From UBA4416 sp040389965 (GTDB lineage Bacteria; Bacteroidota; Bacteroidia; B-17B0; Aurantibacillaceae), in the NCBI GenBank assembly GCA_040389965.1, contig JAZJZF010000038.1:37318-101317 (forward strand): 64,000 bases of DNA. The letters are read 5' to 3'. The notes under the pieces are model-generated. The model ran no database searches and was not told the origin of the DNA. It saw only the letters and a program-made list of their open reading frames with translations. Both the position numbers and the translations under genes were made by a program. Positions 44,240 to 52,989 of the stretch are shown here, piece by piece; the stretch's first letter is position 1, and every line of letters begins with the position of its first letter.

Positions 44240-45724
44240 CTAAAACTTACTACCAACAGTTACACCAATAGTCGTGCCAGAATTTTTAATAGTTGACTTG
44301 TCAACGTATGCCGGATTGTACATATAATAACTTTCGTTATTAACCGACTGAGTAACAGAAAGATCTATATAAAATTTATTCATTCTGTAACCAATACCAC
44401 CGGTATAAAAGATCTTTACACCATCGCCGCTAAACGTATTTCCAAACGGACTACCATACATGGCATAGCCTGCCCGGATATAAATGGGTGCTAAAACCAC
44501 CTCTGCCCCTACTCTTAAATTCGAAGACTGACTGTATTTGTTTTTAATGGTATTATTTACTCCCGAAAACACTCCTGCATCTGAACTTTGTATAGAAGCC
44601 TGCCTATAGCTCATAATGTCATAATCAATATTTATAGTACCCAGTTTCTTGTATAAAAAAGCCACACTCCCTGTAAATTTCATAGGTGTAATGATCCTGT
44701 ATTTATACCTTCCTCCCGGAGAAGGAGGATTTTGATCGGAATAAGAACCACCCTCATCAAAATGTGTGGTCATTGAATAAATATAAGCATCGGTTAAACT
44801 ATAAAATGTAGGTGAAGCAAAACTGGCTCCCAATCTTATATAATCAGCAGCACGGTATATTGCGCCTATTTTTAAATTGTAACCCGTACCTGTAGTTTTA
44901 TAACTTTCCTGGTACGAGAGATCTTTAAAACCTCCAAATCCCGTGTAATTATAGACTCCGTAATTATAATTACTGATTCGCATCGAATCCTTATCATCTA
45001 CTTCAGAATAGGTAGACGTGTAATTAAAATTAACGGAAGAAATACCCAAAGATGCTCCTATATAAAGCTTATCGTCATAGCCATAGGCATAATTAATATT
45101 CCATTCGTTTATTCTTCCCGATTTTTGAATATCGCTTCCCTGTTTAAAATTAAACTTGGTGTTCACGAAACTATAATACTTTCCATCAAACGTATCGAGG
45201 GCCAATGTATTAAACGCCATTCCTTCGTAAGTACCATCTAAATTCTTTATAGCAACCCCTTTAGCAGCAGCAAGCATATCCTGTGTAATACTCTTATGAT
45301 TACTGTTTCCTTCAATATGAATATTACTGTTAAAGTTTACTACCTGGTTGGCAGATAAGCCTATGGCATGGTGCGATTTTGGATCTGATTTGCTATCAAA
45401 AGCTCCCACAAGTGTTAACCCATCAAACGTAGCATTAGTAGTTGGTGTGCTATAGGTTGTACCATTGTGTGTTGCTTTTGCATTAGAAACCTTTAAGCCG
45501 AAACCAATATTAATATCGCCTTTTTTATATAAGCCAATACCTGCAGGGTTAATTGCCATACAGGAACCATCTGCGCCCAAAGCCCCAAAAGAACCGGCCA
45601 TGGCTTTACTGCGGTTGGTACCTCCAAAAAAGGTTTGCGAATAACGCATGGCGTCTACATCATTTTGTGAGAACAACGGCAAAGCTAATGCACTCAAAAC
45701 CGTTATATATAAACTGCTTTTCAT
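44240..45724 (-). CDS. OMPP1/FadL-like outer membrane porin
   Basis: 494 residues with a signal peptide (1-19, ending PLFSQ) and a C-terminal aromatic end typical of outer membrane barrels (GVTVGSKF). Near the N-terminus the pattern GGTNRSKAMAGSFGALGADGSCMAINPAGIGLY is the NPAG motif of FadL/TodX/OMPP1 channels for hydrophobic molecules. The middle part alternates strands with Tyr/Asn-rich loops. It lies 29 bases downstream of the low-complexity lipoprotein gene, so the two may be one unit. Confidence 0.85.
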   Translation of the reverse strand: MKSSLYITVLSALALPLFSQNDVDAMRYSQTFFGGTNRSKAMAGSFGALGADGSCMAINPAGIGLYKKGDINIGFGLKVSNAKATHNGTTYSTPTTNATFDGLTLVGAFDSKSDPKSHHAIGLSANQVVNFNSNIHIEGNSNHKSITQDMLAAAKGVAIKNLDGTYEGMAFNTLALDTFDGKYYSFVNTKFNFKQGSDIQKSGRINEWNINYAYGYDDKLYIGASLGISSVNFNYTSTYSEVDDKDSMRISNYNYGVYNYTGFGGFKDLSYQESYKTTGTGYNLKIGAIYRAADYIRLGASFASPTFYSLTDAYIYSMTTHFDEGGSYSDQNPPSPGGRYKYRIITPMKFTGSVAFLYKKLGTINIDYDIMSYRQASIQSSDAGVFSGVNNTIKNKYSQSSNLRVGAEVVLAPIYIRAGYAMYGSPFGNTFSGDGVKIFYTGGIGYRMNKFYIDLSVTQSVNNESYYMYNPAYVDKSTIKNSGTTIGVTVGSKF

Positions 45725-45753
45725 AAACTATCAACTAAAAATACATGAAATAA

Positions 45754-47175
45754 TTATCTCGGCCTGCCACCACCCGTGCGAACTCCGCCGCCTCCACCAC
45801 CACCGCCATTGTTACTTGGCATAGACTGGAAGTCATTATTTTGTCTTACGGGTTGCGACTCATATTGCTGCTGTTGCCTCACCGGTTGCGTCTCGTACTG
45901 TTGCTGTTGTTTTACGGGCTGCGATTCGTATTGTTGTTGTCTGACAGGTTGTGAATCGGTTTGCTTAACAGGCTGATAACCGCCATTGTTATTTTGCTGT
46001 TTTACAGGAGCTGCATCCTGGTTATTGTATTGTTGCTTAACCGGAGTGGTCGTCATTCCGTTATCGTTTGTATTTCTTACAGGATCACTATTATCGTAGT
46101 TTCCATTATAGCTTCCGTTTCTTACAGGAGTTGAATACGTCGGTTGATTTTTAATCCCACCTGATGAATTATAAGACCCACCGGTTCTTATAGGGTTGGT
46201 TCTTACCGGCTCAATGTCTGTAAACTTAGGCATAACAGCTTGTTGCTGGGTTGCAGAGCTCACATATTTCTGATAATAATCATCAGACCTTACACCGGGG
46301 TTAGATGTCCTTGGACTGTTATTCCCAACATGCGATGAACGCGGCCCGTATGTATAACTACTGTTGTTGTCATAAACGTTGTAATATCCCCAACCGTTAG
46401 ATGGGTAAGAGTATCCATAACCTCCACCATATCCATAGGGATTATATCCGTAACCATAACCGTAGGGATTATAACCATATCCATAAGGATTGTAATTATA
46501 ACCGTATCCTCCATATGGGTTATAACCATAAGGATTGTAACCGGACGCATAAGGATTATATCCTCCACCATAACCGCCTCCGTAATAGGAACCTGCACCC
46601 CAACCGTTATTATAGCCTTGCCAATAAGAAGATGCATAAGGATCGTATGGGTTATAGCCATTATAGCCACCGTAACCATTGTTATTGCCCCAACCGTAAT
46701 TGGTATAAAAAGAAGCCGAAGGATTATAGCTATAATTGTTGTAGCTCGAGCCCCACCAGCTATAGCCATTGTAAACGCTTACACCATAGTTGTAAGGATT
46801 TTTATTATACCAGTAAGAATTTGTGTAGTAATTATCGTAGTAACCAAGACCGTTTATGTTATTATTAAAACGCTTAACACGTGTTGCATATTCGTAATCA
46901 TAATAGTCATCATACTTAAAATCCCTGTCTTTGTAATAAGGGTTAGCATCGTCTTTATCTTTTTGCGCTTGTGCGATAGCTGCGATAGAATCGTTATAAC
47001 GTTTTTCGCGGGCTTCACGGGCTTGTTTTTTCGCTGCTGCAATTCTGGCATCCTCTATCCTGTCCTCTTTCGGATTGGCATATACATCATCATTTGAAGT
47101 AGCCATTTTTTGGGTAGCACAGGACGATATAAAAAACAATATCATTAAATTTATTATAACAACTAATTGTTTCAT
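45754..47175 (-). CDS. Low-complexity Tyr/Asn/Gly/Gln lipoprotein
   Basis: 473 residues with a lipobox (FFISSC, Cys19). After a short charged helix (about 35-75, rich in Ala, Lys and Arg), residues about 95-290 are nearly all Tyr, Asn, Gly, Pro and Ser with repeated (Y)NPYGYG units. Residues about 345-450 carry repeated PVRNG- and (S/T)QPVRQQQQYE-type units. A poly-Gly run precedes the C-terminal RTGGGRPR. The composition is like that of prion-like or adhesive proteins. Such long repeats are prone to copy-number change. Predicted lipid-anchored envelope protein, function unknown, 29 bases before the FadL-like gene. Confidence 0.8.
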   Translation of the reverse strand: MKQLVVIINLMILFFISSCATQKMATSNDDVYANPKEDRIEDARIAAAKKQAREAREKRYNDSIAAIAQAQKDKDDANPYYKDRDFKYDDYYDYEYATRVKRFNNNINGLGYYDNYYTNSYWYNKNPYNYGVSVYNGYSWWGSSYNNYSYNPSASFYTNYGWGNNNGYGGYNGYNPYDPYASSYWQGYNNGWGAGSYYGGGYGGGYNPYASGYNPYGYNPYGGYGYNYNPYGYGYNPYGYGYGYNPYGYGGGYGYSYPSNGWGYYNVYDNNSSYTYGPRSSHVGNNSPRTSNPGVRSDDYYQKYVSSATQQQAVMPKFTDIEPVRTNPIRTGGSYNSSGGIKNQPTYSTPVRNGSYNGNYDNSDPVRNTNDNGMTTTPVKQQYNNQDAAPVKQQNNNGGYQPVKQTDSQPVRQQQYESQPVKQQQQYETQPVRQQQQYESQPVRQNNDFQSMPSNNGGGGGGGGVRTGGGRPR

Positions 47176-47404
47176 TTTTATTGAGTTTTTAAATCACAAC
47201 ACGTAAAACGTGCAATAAAAGTTTAACTTTGCAGGGGATGCACTTGTAAAATTACAAAATAAGTGCCAAACACTATTATACATAATTTCAATTTAACATT
47301 TGTTACATAAGTATGAGTAAAGAATTGACAAAGATTACAGTAAATGGTACAATGATTTAGTAGTAAAAGCGGATCTGGCAGATCACTCGGCTGTAAAAGG
47401 CTGT

Positions 47405-48781
47405 ATGGTAATAAAACCAAGTGGTTACGCCATTTGGGAGAACATGCAAAAGACCCTTGATAAGATGTTTAAAGATACGGGACATGTAAATGCTTACTTC
47501 CCCCTATTTATTCCAAAAAGTTTATTTGAAGCAGAAGAAAAAAACGCAGAAGGTTTTGCAAAAGAATGTGCCGTTGTAACTCACTACCGTTTAAAAACAG
47601 ATCCCAATAATAAAACAAAATTAATAGTTGATCCTGAAGCAAAACTGGAAGAAGAACTGATTGTTCGTCCTACCAGCGAAGCCATTATCTGGAATACGTA
47701 CAAAGGCTGGATCCAGTCGTATCGCGATTTACCTTTACTGGTAAACCAATGGGCCAATGTGGTGCGTTGGGAAATGCGTACCCGTTTATTTTTACGCACT
47801 ACTGAATTTCTTTGGCAGGAAGGCCACACTGCTCATGCTACCAAGGAAGAAGCCATTATCGAAACAAAACAAATGCTGGATGTATATGCCGATTTCGTAG
47901 AAAACTGGATGGCGGTGCCTGTTGTAAAAGGTGTAAAAACTGCCAACGAACGTTTCGCGGGAGCCGACGATACGTATTGCATTGAAGCGCTGATGCAGGA
48001 TGGTAAGGCATTACAAGCCGGTACCTCACACTTTTTAGGACAAAATTTCGCCAAAGCATTTGATGTAAAATATGTCACCAAAGATAATAAACAGGAATAT
48101 GTGTGGGCTACTTCATGGGGCGTGTCTACCCGTTTAATGGGAGCTTTGATCATGAGTCATAGTGATGATAACGGTTTAGTAATTCCTCCGAAATTAGCTC
48201 CTAACCAGGTGGTAATTGTTCCGATTTACAAAGGAGATGAGGGCCTGGCAAAAGTATCGGACGTGGCGAATGCTATTAAGAAAAAATTACAGGCCAAAGG
48301 AATTTCTGTAAAATACGATGACAGGGATTCTCAACGCCCGGGTTGGAAATTTGCAGAATACGAATTAAAAGGTGTTCCTGTACGTATTGCTATTGGCGAA
48401 AGAGACCTGGAAAACGGAACGGTGGAATTGGCAAGAAGAGATACTTTAACAAAGGAAACGGTAAGCATTGAAGGCATTGAAAACCTGATCGAAAAATTAC
48501 TGGAAGACATTCAGACCAATTTGTTTGAAAGAGCTAAACAACGCAACGAGCAATTAACGACAAAGGTTGATACGTTTGATGAATTTAAAAAAGTATTGGA
48601 AGAAAAAACAGGCTTTATTTTAGCACATTGGGACGGTACGCCTGAAACTGAAGAAAAAATAAAAGAGGAAACCAAAGCTACTATCCGTTGCATTCCTTTA
48701 AACAATGTACAGGAAGCCGGTGTATGCGTGTATAGCGGCAAGCCAAGTACGCAAAGGGTTTTGTTTGCAAAAGCTTACTAG
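47405..48781 (+). CDS. proS: Prolyl-tRNA synthetase (archaeal/eukaryal type), 5' end disrupted
   Basis: 458 residues are open from ATG 47405. Class II motifs are clear: GYAIWENMQK, VNAYFPLFIP, RPTSEAIIWNTYKGWI, LFLRTTEFLWQEGHTAH and VWATSWGVSTR, with a C-terminal anticodon-binding domain. The real start is probably upstream: ATG 47313 (SKELTK) lies in a different frame, and the frame in use reads DYSKWYNDLVVKADLADHSAVKG from 47333, a typical N-terminus. A loss of one base, or of about ten, between 47330 and 47335 would explain both. No other ATG or GTG is available upstream in frame. Confidence 0.9.
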   Translation: MVIKPSGYAIWENMQKTLDKMFKDTGHVNAYFPLFIPKSLFEAEEKNAEGFAKECAVVTHYRLKTDPNNKTKLIVDPEAKLEEELIVRPTSEAIIWNTYKGWIQSYRDLPLLVNQWANVVRWEMRTRLFLRTTEFLWQEGHTAHATKEEAIIETKQMLDVYADFVENWMAVPVVKGVKTANERFAGADDTYCIEALMQDGKALQAGTSHFLGQNFAKAFDVKYVTKDNKQEYVWATSWGVSTRLMGALIMSHSDDNGLVIPPKLAPNQVVIVPIYKGDEGLAKVSDVANAIKKKLQAKGISVKYDDRDSQRPGWKFAEYELKGVPVRIAIGERDLENGTVELARRDTLTKETVSIEGIENLIEKLLEDIQTNLFERAKQRNEQLTTKVDTFDEFKKVLEEKTGFILAHWDGTPETEEKIKEETKATIRCIPLNNVQEAGVCVYSGKPSTQRVLFAKAY

Positions 48782-48847
48782 GCTTAGTGATTAGGAAGCT
48801 GGGATTAGAGAACCAATTTATTATTAAATATTTATCATTAAAAAATT

Positions 48848-49453
48848 ATGTCAACATTAATCATATTTCGTCACGGACAAAGCACATGGAATTTAGAAAA
48901 TAAATTTACCGGTTGGGTAGATGTAGAGCTTACTGAAAAAGGAATTCAGGAAGCAAAAAATGCAGGAGAAAAATTAAAGCCTTTTAAGTTTGATCTGGCT
49001 TATGCATCTGACCTTAAACGCGCGCAAAATACTTTAAAAACCGCCCTTGAGGTTTCGGGGCAAGCTCATATCCCTACTACTTTCAACAAAGCGCTGAATG
49101 AGCGTATGTATGGCGATTTACAGGGATTGGACAAAACCGAAACGGCTCAAAAATTTGGAGAAGAGCAGGTGAAAATCTGGAGAAGAAGCTATGATATTGC
49201 ACCTCCGAACGGAGAAAGTTTAAAAGATACAGCAGCAAGGGTAATCCCTTATTATAAAAGTGAGATCGAGCCTAAATTAAAAGAAGGAAAAAACATTGTA
49301 ATTGCTGCTCATGGCAATAGTTTAAGAGCACTGATCATGTATCTTGAAAACATGACGCCCGAGCAAATTTTAGAATTTGAAATAGGAACAGGAATTCCCC
49401 GTCATTATGAACTTGACAATAATTTAAAAGTATTGAAAGCAGAAAATCTGTAA
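48848..49453 (+). CDS. gpmA: 2,3-bisphosphoglycerate-dependent phosphoglycerate mutase
   Basis: 201 residues. Histidine phosphatase fold with phospho-acceptor His in FRHGQSTWNLENKFTGW, ERMYGDLQGLDK (the dPGM signature) and the second catalytic His in AAHGNSLR. It interconverts 3- and 2-phosphoglycerate in glycolysis. The protein is shorter than the roughly 250-residue enterobacterial form, like other short bacterial forms. It follows proS by 66 bases. Confidence 0.93.
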   Translation: MSTLIIFRHGQSTWNLENKFTGWVDVELTEKGIQEAKNAGEKLKPFKFDLAYASDLKRAQNTLKTALEVSGQAHIPTTFNKALNERMYGDLQGLDKTETAQKFGEEQVKIWRRSYDIAPPNGESLKDTAARVIPYYKSEIEPKLKEGKNIVIAAHGNSLRALIMYLENMTPEQILEFEIGTGIPRHYELDNNLKVLKAENL

Positions 49454-49491
49454 TGATAGTGTACTATAAATTTATTTATTCAATTTGATCC

Positions 49492-49956
49492 ATGGCCCAA
49501 CAATTTATAAATTCAGACAGTAAAACAATAGCTATCGACTTCGATGGAACTATTGTAGAACATGACTTTCCTAGGATCGGAAAAGAAATGTTATTTGCAT
49601 TTGCTACTATTAAAGAGCTGAACAAAAAAGGCCATAAACTCATTCTTTGGACATACCGCACCGGTAGTCTTTTGGATGAAGCTGTAGAATATTGCAAAAA
49701 AAACGGTGTTGAATTTTATGCTGTCAATAAAAACTACCCTGAAGAAGTGATGACGGAAGGAACTGCACGAAAGCTGATTGCCGATATTTTTATTGACGAC
49801 AGAAATGTGGGCGGCTTCCTGGGTTGGAGTAATGTATGGCAAACACTACATCCTGAAGGTGGTGCGTTTAATCATACTTTCAGAAATCCCGAAGCACATA
49901 CTAATTATCGAAAAGACAAAACCCTTTTTCAAAAATTATTCAGTAAAGACAAATAA
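49492..49956 (+). CDS. HAD-like hydrolase of the BT0820 type
   Basis: 154 residues. The HAD motif I is IAIDFDGTIVEHDFP, with Asp nucleophile and second Asp at about 17 and 19. Motif II is the Thr in LWTYRTG, and the late acidic pair is FIDDRNVGG. It has no large cap domain, so it is a small cytoplasmic phosphatase-like protein. The substrate is unknown. It follows gpmA by 38 bases. Confidence 0.8.
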   Translation: MAQQFINSDSKTIAIDFDGTIVEHDFPRIGKEMLFAFATIKELNKKGHKLILWTYRTGSLLDEAVEYCKKNGVEFYAVNKNYPEEVMTEGTARKLIADIFIDDRNVGGFLGWSNVWQTLHPEGGAFNHTFRNPEAHTNYRKDKTLFQKLFSKDK

Positions 49957-50041
49957 TACTGGCATACAGCGTAAAAAAAAATACACCGGCAGAAAACATT
50001 ATTGTGTAGAAACCGTTACTACCGGTATAACATAACGGATC

Positions 50042-50839
50042 ATGATTATATTAAAAAGCAGAGAGGAAATTGAATTAATGCGCGAATCGGCGCTGAGTGT
50101 TTCACGCACCTTGGGTATTATTGCCAAAGAAATAAAACCGGGTGTTAGTTCTCTTTACCTTGATAAAATTGCAGAGGAATACATCCGCGATAATGGCGGA
50201 AGCCCTTTATTTAAAGGCATGTATGGTTTTCCTAACGCTTTATGTATGTCGTTAAATCAATCGGTAGTACATGGCATCCCTAATGACAAACCTTTACAAG
50301 AGGGCGATATTATATCGGTTGATTGCGGTGTATTGAAAAACGGCTACTGTGGTGATCATGCTTATACTTTTGCTGTTGGAGAGATTAAACCGGAAGTGCA
50401 ACGACTTTTGGATATAACCCTTGAATGCCTTTATTTGGGCATTGAGCAGTTTAAAACAGGCAACCGCATAGGCGATATTGGCCATGCCATACAATCGCAT
50501 GCCGAAAAAAACGGATATGGTGTTGTGCGCGAATTAGTAGGACACGGACTGGGTAAAAAGCTGCACGAAGACCCCGAAGTACCTAATTATGGTAAAAGAG
50601 GCGACGGACCAAAACTGAAGGATGGGATGGTATTGGCTATTGAACCCATGATCAATATGGGCACCAAAAACATCAAACAATTGAAAGATGGATGGACCAT
50701 TTTAACGGCAGACGGCCTTCCCTCGGCTCATTTTGAACATGATGTAGCCATGATAGACGGAAAACCTGAGATTTTATCTACTTTTAAATACGTTGAAGAA
50801 GCTTTAGGTATTAAAGGTACTATGTCGAAAACACTTTAA
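50042..50839 (+). CDS. map: Type I methionine aminopeptidase
   Basis: 265 residues. The five metal ligands of the pita-bread fold are visible: Asp in SVDCGVLKNGYCGDHAYTF (two), His in VGHGLGKKLHEDP, Glu in LAIEPMINMG and Glu in SAHFEHDVAM. It removes the starting Met from new proteins. It stands alone, not in the usual ribosomal protein operon. Confidence 0.95.
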   Translation: MIILKSREEIELMRESALSVSRTLGIIAKEIKPGVSSLYLDKIAEEYIRDNGGSPLFKGMYGFPNALCMSLNQSVVHGIPNDKPLQEGDIISVDCGVLKNGYCGDHAYTFAVGEIKPEVQRLLDITLECLYLGIEQFKTGNRIGDIGHAIQSHAEKNGYGVVRELVGHGLGKKLHEDPEVPNYGKRGDGPKLKDGMVLAIEPMINMGTKNIKQLKDGWTILTADGLPSAHFEHDVAMIDGKPEILSTFKYVEEALGIKGTMSKTL

Positions 50840-50908
50840 ATATTTATTTTGTTATTTCGCCAAAAAGTATTTACTTGCATAGGTTTTTGAGCAACAAATA
50901 AATCAATT

Positions 50909-51823
50909 ATGACGATGAACATTAAAAATTTTAAGTTAAACACTAAACTCATTGCTTTAGGTTTAGCTTCTTTATTAATTTATTCTTGCGGTGATCCAAA
51001 ACCGACAGAAGAAACAAGCGATAATTTACCTGATAATGATACAGTTAAAGCTATGGCTTTGAACGTTGGCGGCGAATTGTTCAGCGTTCCTTCTCCAATA
51101 CAAACAGCTTTATTAGTTCAAAAATCGGGTGTTGCTTATGATAAAGCAATTTTAAATCCGGGAAATAAAAACGGGCAGTACATATCAGATTTTACAAAAT
51201 CTTTAAACCTTGGGATCTACGGAGCTGATTTAGGTTATGTAAGTATGTATAACCAAACTCAGGATGCTTTAGGATACCTTGGTGCTGTTAAGCAAATTGC
51301 GGATAAAATTGGTGTTTCAGCAGCGTTTGATCAACAAACCATGAAACGTATCAACGATAATATCTCTAATAAAGACAGTATGTTGGTATTGGTAGGTATT
51401 GCTTACAGAGCAAGTGATGCGTATCTTAAAACAAACAAACGTACTGAAATCAGTAGCCTTATATTAACCGGTGGTTGGATAGAAAGCATGCACTTTTGCA
51501 TTAATGCTTATAACAAAAAACCTACCGACGAAATTAAATATAGAATTGCTGAGCAAAAACAAGCTTTGGGAAGTATCATCAAATTAATTTCTTCTCACAA
51601 TTTGCCTGATGCAGGAGAATTAATAAAAGATCTTACGGCACTTTCTAAAACGTATGAAGGTATTACAACAAAATATAATTATGTAGAGCCTACTACTGAT
51701 GAAACTAAAAAAGTAACTTACATTAACAGCACTACTGAAGTTATGGTAACTAAAGAGCAATTAGATGAAATTGCAAAACAGGTTACTACCATGAGAGATA
51801 AAATCATTAATGCTAAATCTTAA
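50909..51823 (+). CDS. Lipoprotein, copy B of a duplicated lipoprotein/secreted-protein pair
   Basis: 304 residues with a lipobox-like site (LIYSC, Cys27); a start at the second Met is possible. The blocks VPSPIQTA, LNLGIYGADLGYVSMYNQT, YLGAVKQIADKIGVSAAF and ILTGGWIESMHF align with the copy at 6607-7509. Like copy A it is followed after a short gap by a small secreted-protein gene. It is not next to sucC here, so the pair, not the neighbour, is conserved. Envelope location is predicted; function unknown. Confidence 0.75.
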   Translation: MTMNIKNFKLNTKLIALGLASLLIYSCGDPKPTEETSDNLPDNDTVKAMALNVGGELFSVPSPIQTALLVQKSGVAYDKAILNPGNKNGQYISDFTKSLNLGIYGADLGYVSMYNQTQDALGYLGAVKQIADKIGVSAAFDQQTMKRINDNISNKDSMLVLVGIAYRASDAYLKTNKRTEISSLILTGGWIESMHFCINAYNKKPTDEIKYRIAEQKQALGSIIKLISSHNLPDAGELIKDLTALSKTYEGITTKYNYVEPTTDETKKVTYINSTTEVMVTKEQLDEIAKQVTTMRDKIINAKS

Positions 51824-51839
51824 TTAATTTAAAGTGAAT

Positions 51840-52271
51840 ATGAAGAAGAATTTATATAAAGCCTTTTTAGTTATAGCAATTGTAGGCCTTTCGAATACCG
51901 CTAAAGCTCAATGCGATTCTATTGCTAACTTATGCGCAAAACATATTATTGCACAATTTATTTCCGATGGACAATCTTACCGTTCTTTATTATTGAACTC
52001 AGAAGAAACTGCGGAATTTCATACTACTTTTTTTGGTGAAACAACTTACCGTTTAGCTGCCTGCAGTGGTAAATCTGATGGAAACCTGATTTTTAATATT
52101 TATGATCAGGATCGTCATTTATTGTTCACTAACAAAAACTATTCAAATGCACCTTATTGGGATTTTAAAGTAAAATCTACTTTAGAGTGTACTATCGAAG
52201 CTCAGTTAGATGCTAACAAAAATGCGGGCTCTGGATGTGCTGTTATTTTAATCGGATTTAAACAAAAATAA
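51840..52271 (+). CDS. Small secreted protein, copy B of a duplicated pair
   Basis: 143 residues from ATG 51840 with a signal peptide (ending KAQ) and cysteines at the mature N-terminus (CDSIANLC). The beta-rich body FHTTFFGETTYRLAAC, NLIFNIYDQDRHLLFTN, YWDFKVKSTLECTIEAQ and GCAVILIG matches the element order of the 6108-6596 product at low identity. It starts 16 bases after the lipoprotein gene. A GTG at 51834 is an alternative start. Confidence 0.7.
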   Translation: MKKNLYKAFLVIAIVGLSNTAKAQCDSIANLCAKHIIAQFISDGQSYRSLLLNSEETAEFHTTFFGETTYRLAACSGKSDGNLIFNIYDQDRHLLFTNKNYSNAPYWDFKVKSTLECTIEAQLDANKNAGSGCAVILIGFKQK

Positions 52272-52293
52272 TTCTGCCACAAAAAAATCGTTG

Positions 52294-52328
52294 AAAAGGA
52301 TAAAGTTATATAAGCTTTATCCTTTTTT
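52294..52328 (+). terminator. Intrinsic terminator after the second lipoprotein pair
   Basis: AAAAGGATAAAG (52294-52305) pairs perfectly with CTTTATCCTTTT (52315-52326), loop TTATATAAG, followed by TTTTGTTTC. Confidence 0.85.
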
Positions 52329-52352
52329 GTTTCATACAAAACCATAGAAAAT

Positions 52353-52832
52353 ATGCCACGTTATATTTTAATTTTAGTATTGTTTTTGGGATTAAATACG
52401 TTAGCACAAACGCCCTGCAATGGTTTTCAGTCCGATTCGGTAGCCATTAGCCAATTCAACAAAAAGGAGTTGTTAGAGTTTATGGAAGTAACCATAAAAA
52501 ACAATTACCAGTTACAGTTTATTAAACAAGGCCAAAAAACCTTCCTGAAAATTATTGTACGCGATAACCTGGGCTTTGGTCAGATAGGAGAACTGATGCT
52601 CATTTCAGGTAAAAAACAGATCTATGAAAAGAGTGCGAGATTAGTTTCAATAGATAAAACGAGCGGCTATTTTGTAATTGAATTAAATCCCAATTACATC
52701 TTAACCATGAAAGATTTTGGCCTCAATAAGCTTATTTTCAGGGATACCGTTGAATTTGTTATTCCTAAATCAGACTCTGAAAAAGTAAGACAAACAGCAG
52801 GTTGCTTTTTTGATGTGGTTGTTCCTAAATAA
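52353..52832 (+). CDS. Secreted protein of unknown function
   Basis: 159 residues with a signal peptide (1-18, ending LAQ) and few cysteines. The body alternates helix and strand (FLKIIVRDNLGFGQIGELMLISGKKQ). No family recognised, and it does not align with the paired secreted proteins upstream. The terminator at 52294 separates it from them. Confidence 0.6.
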   Translation: MPRYILILVLFLGLNTLAQTPCNGFQSDSVAISQFNKKELLEFMEVTIKNNYQLQFIKQGQKTFLKIIVRDNLGFGQIGELMLISGKKQIYEKSARLVSIDKTSGYFVIELNPNYILTMKDFGLNKLIFRDTVEFVIPKSDSEKVRQTAGCFFDVVVPK

Positions 52833-52989
52833 TAAGATAAGAGTTTAATAAAAAGCTTTCTTTGATGTAAATTTTACATCAGTGTTTTGTTATTTATCAC
52901 TTAATTAAAAATCATCATTTCTTAACCTTTTTTTCTTCCAGCATCTTTTTTATTAACGAAGACTACTTTTGGGTTCAAATTACTGAACG

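Noticed and set aside
46290..47097. Several 65-159 codon frames on both strands within the low-complexity lipoprotein gene
   Set aside because: They are products of the repetitive TAY/GGN codons of the real gene; their His/Met/Ile-rich or Val/Ile-rich composition is a frame artefact.
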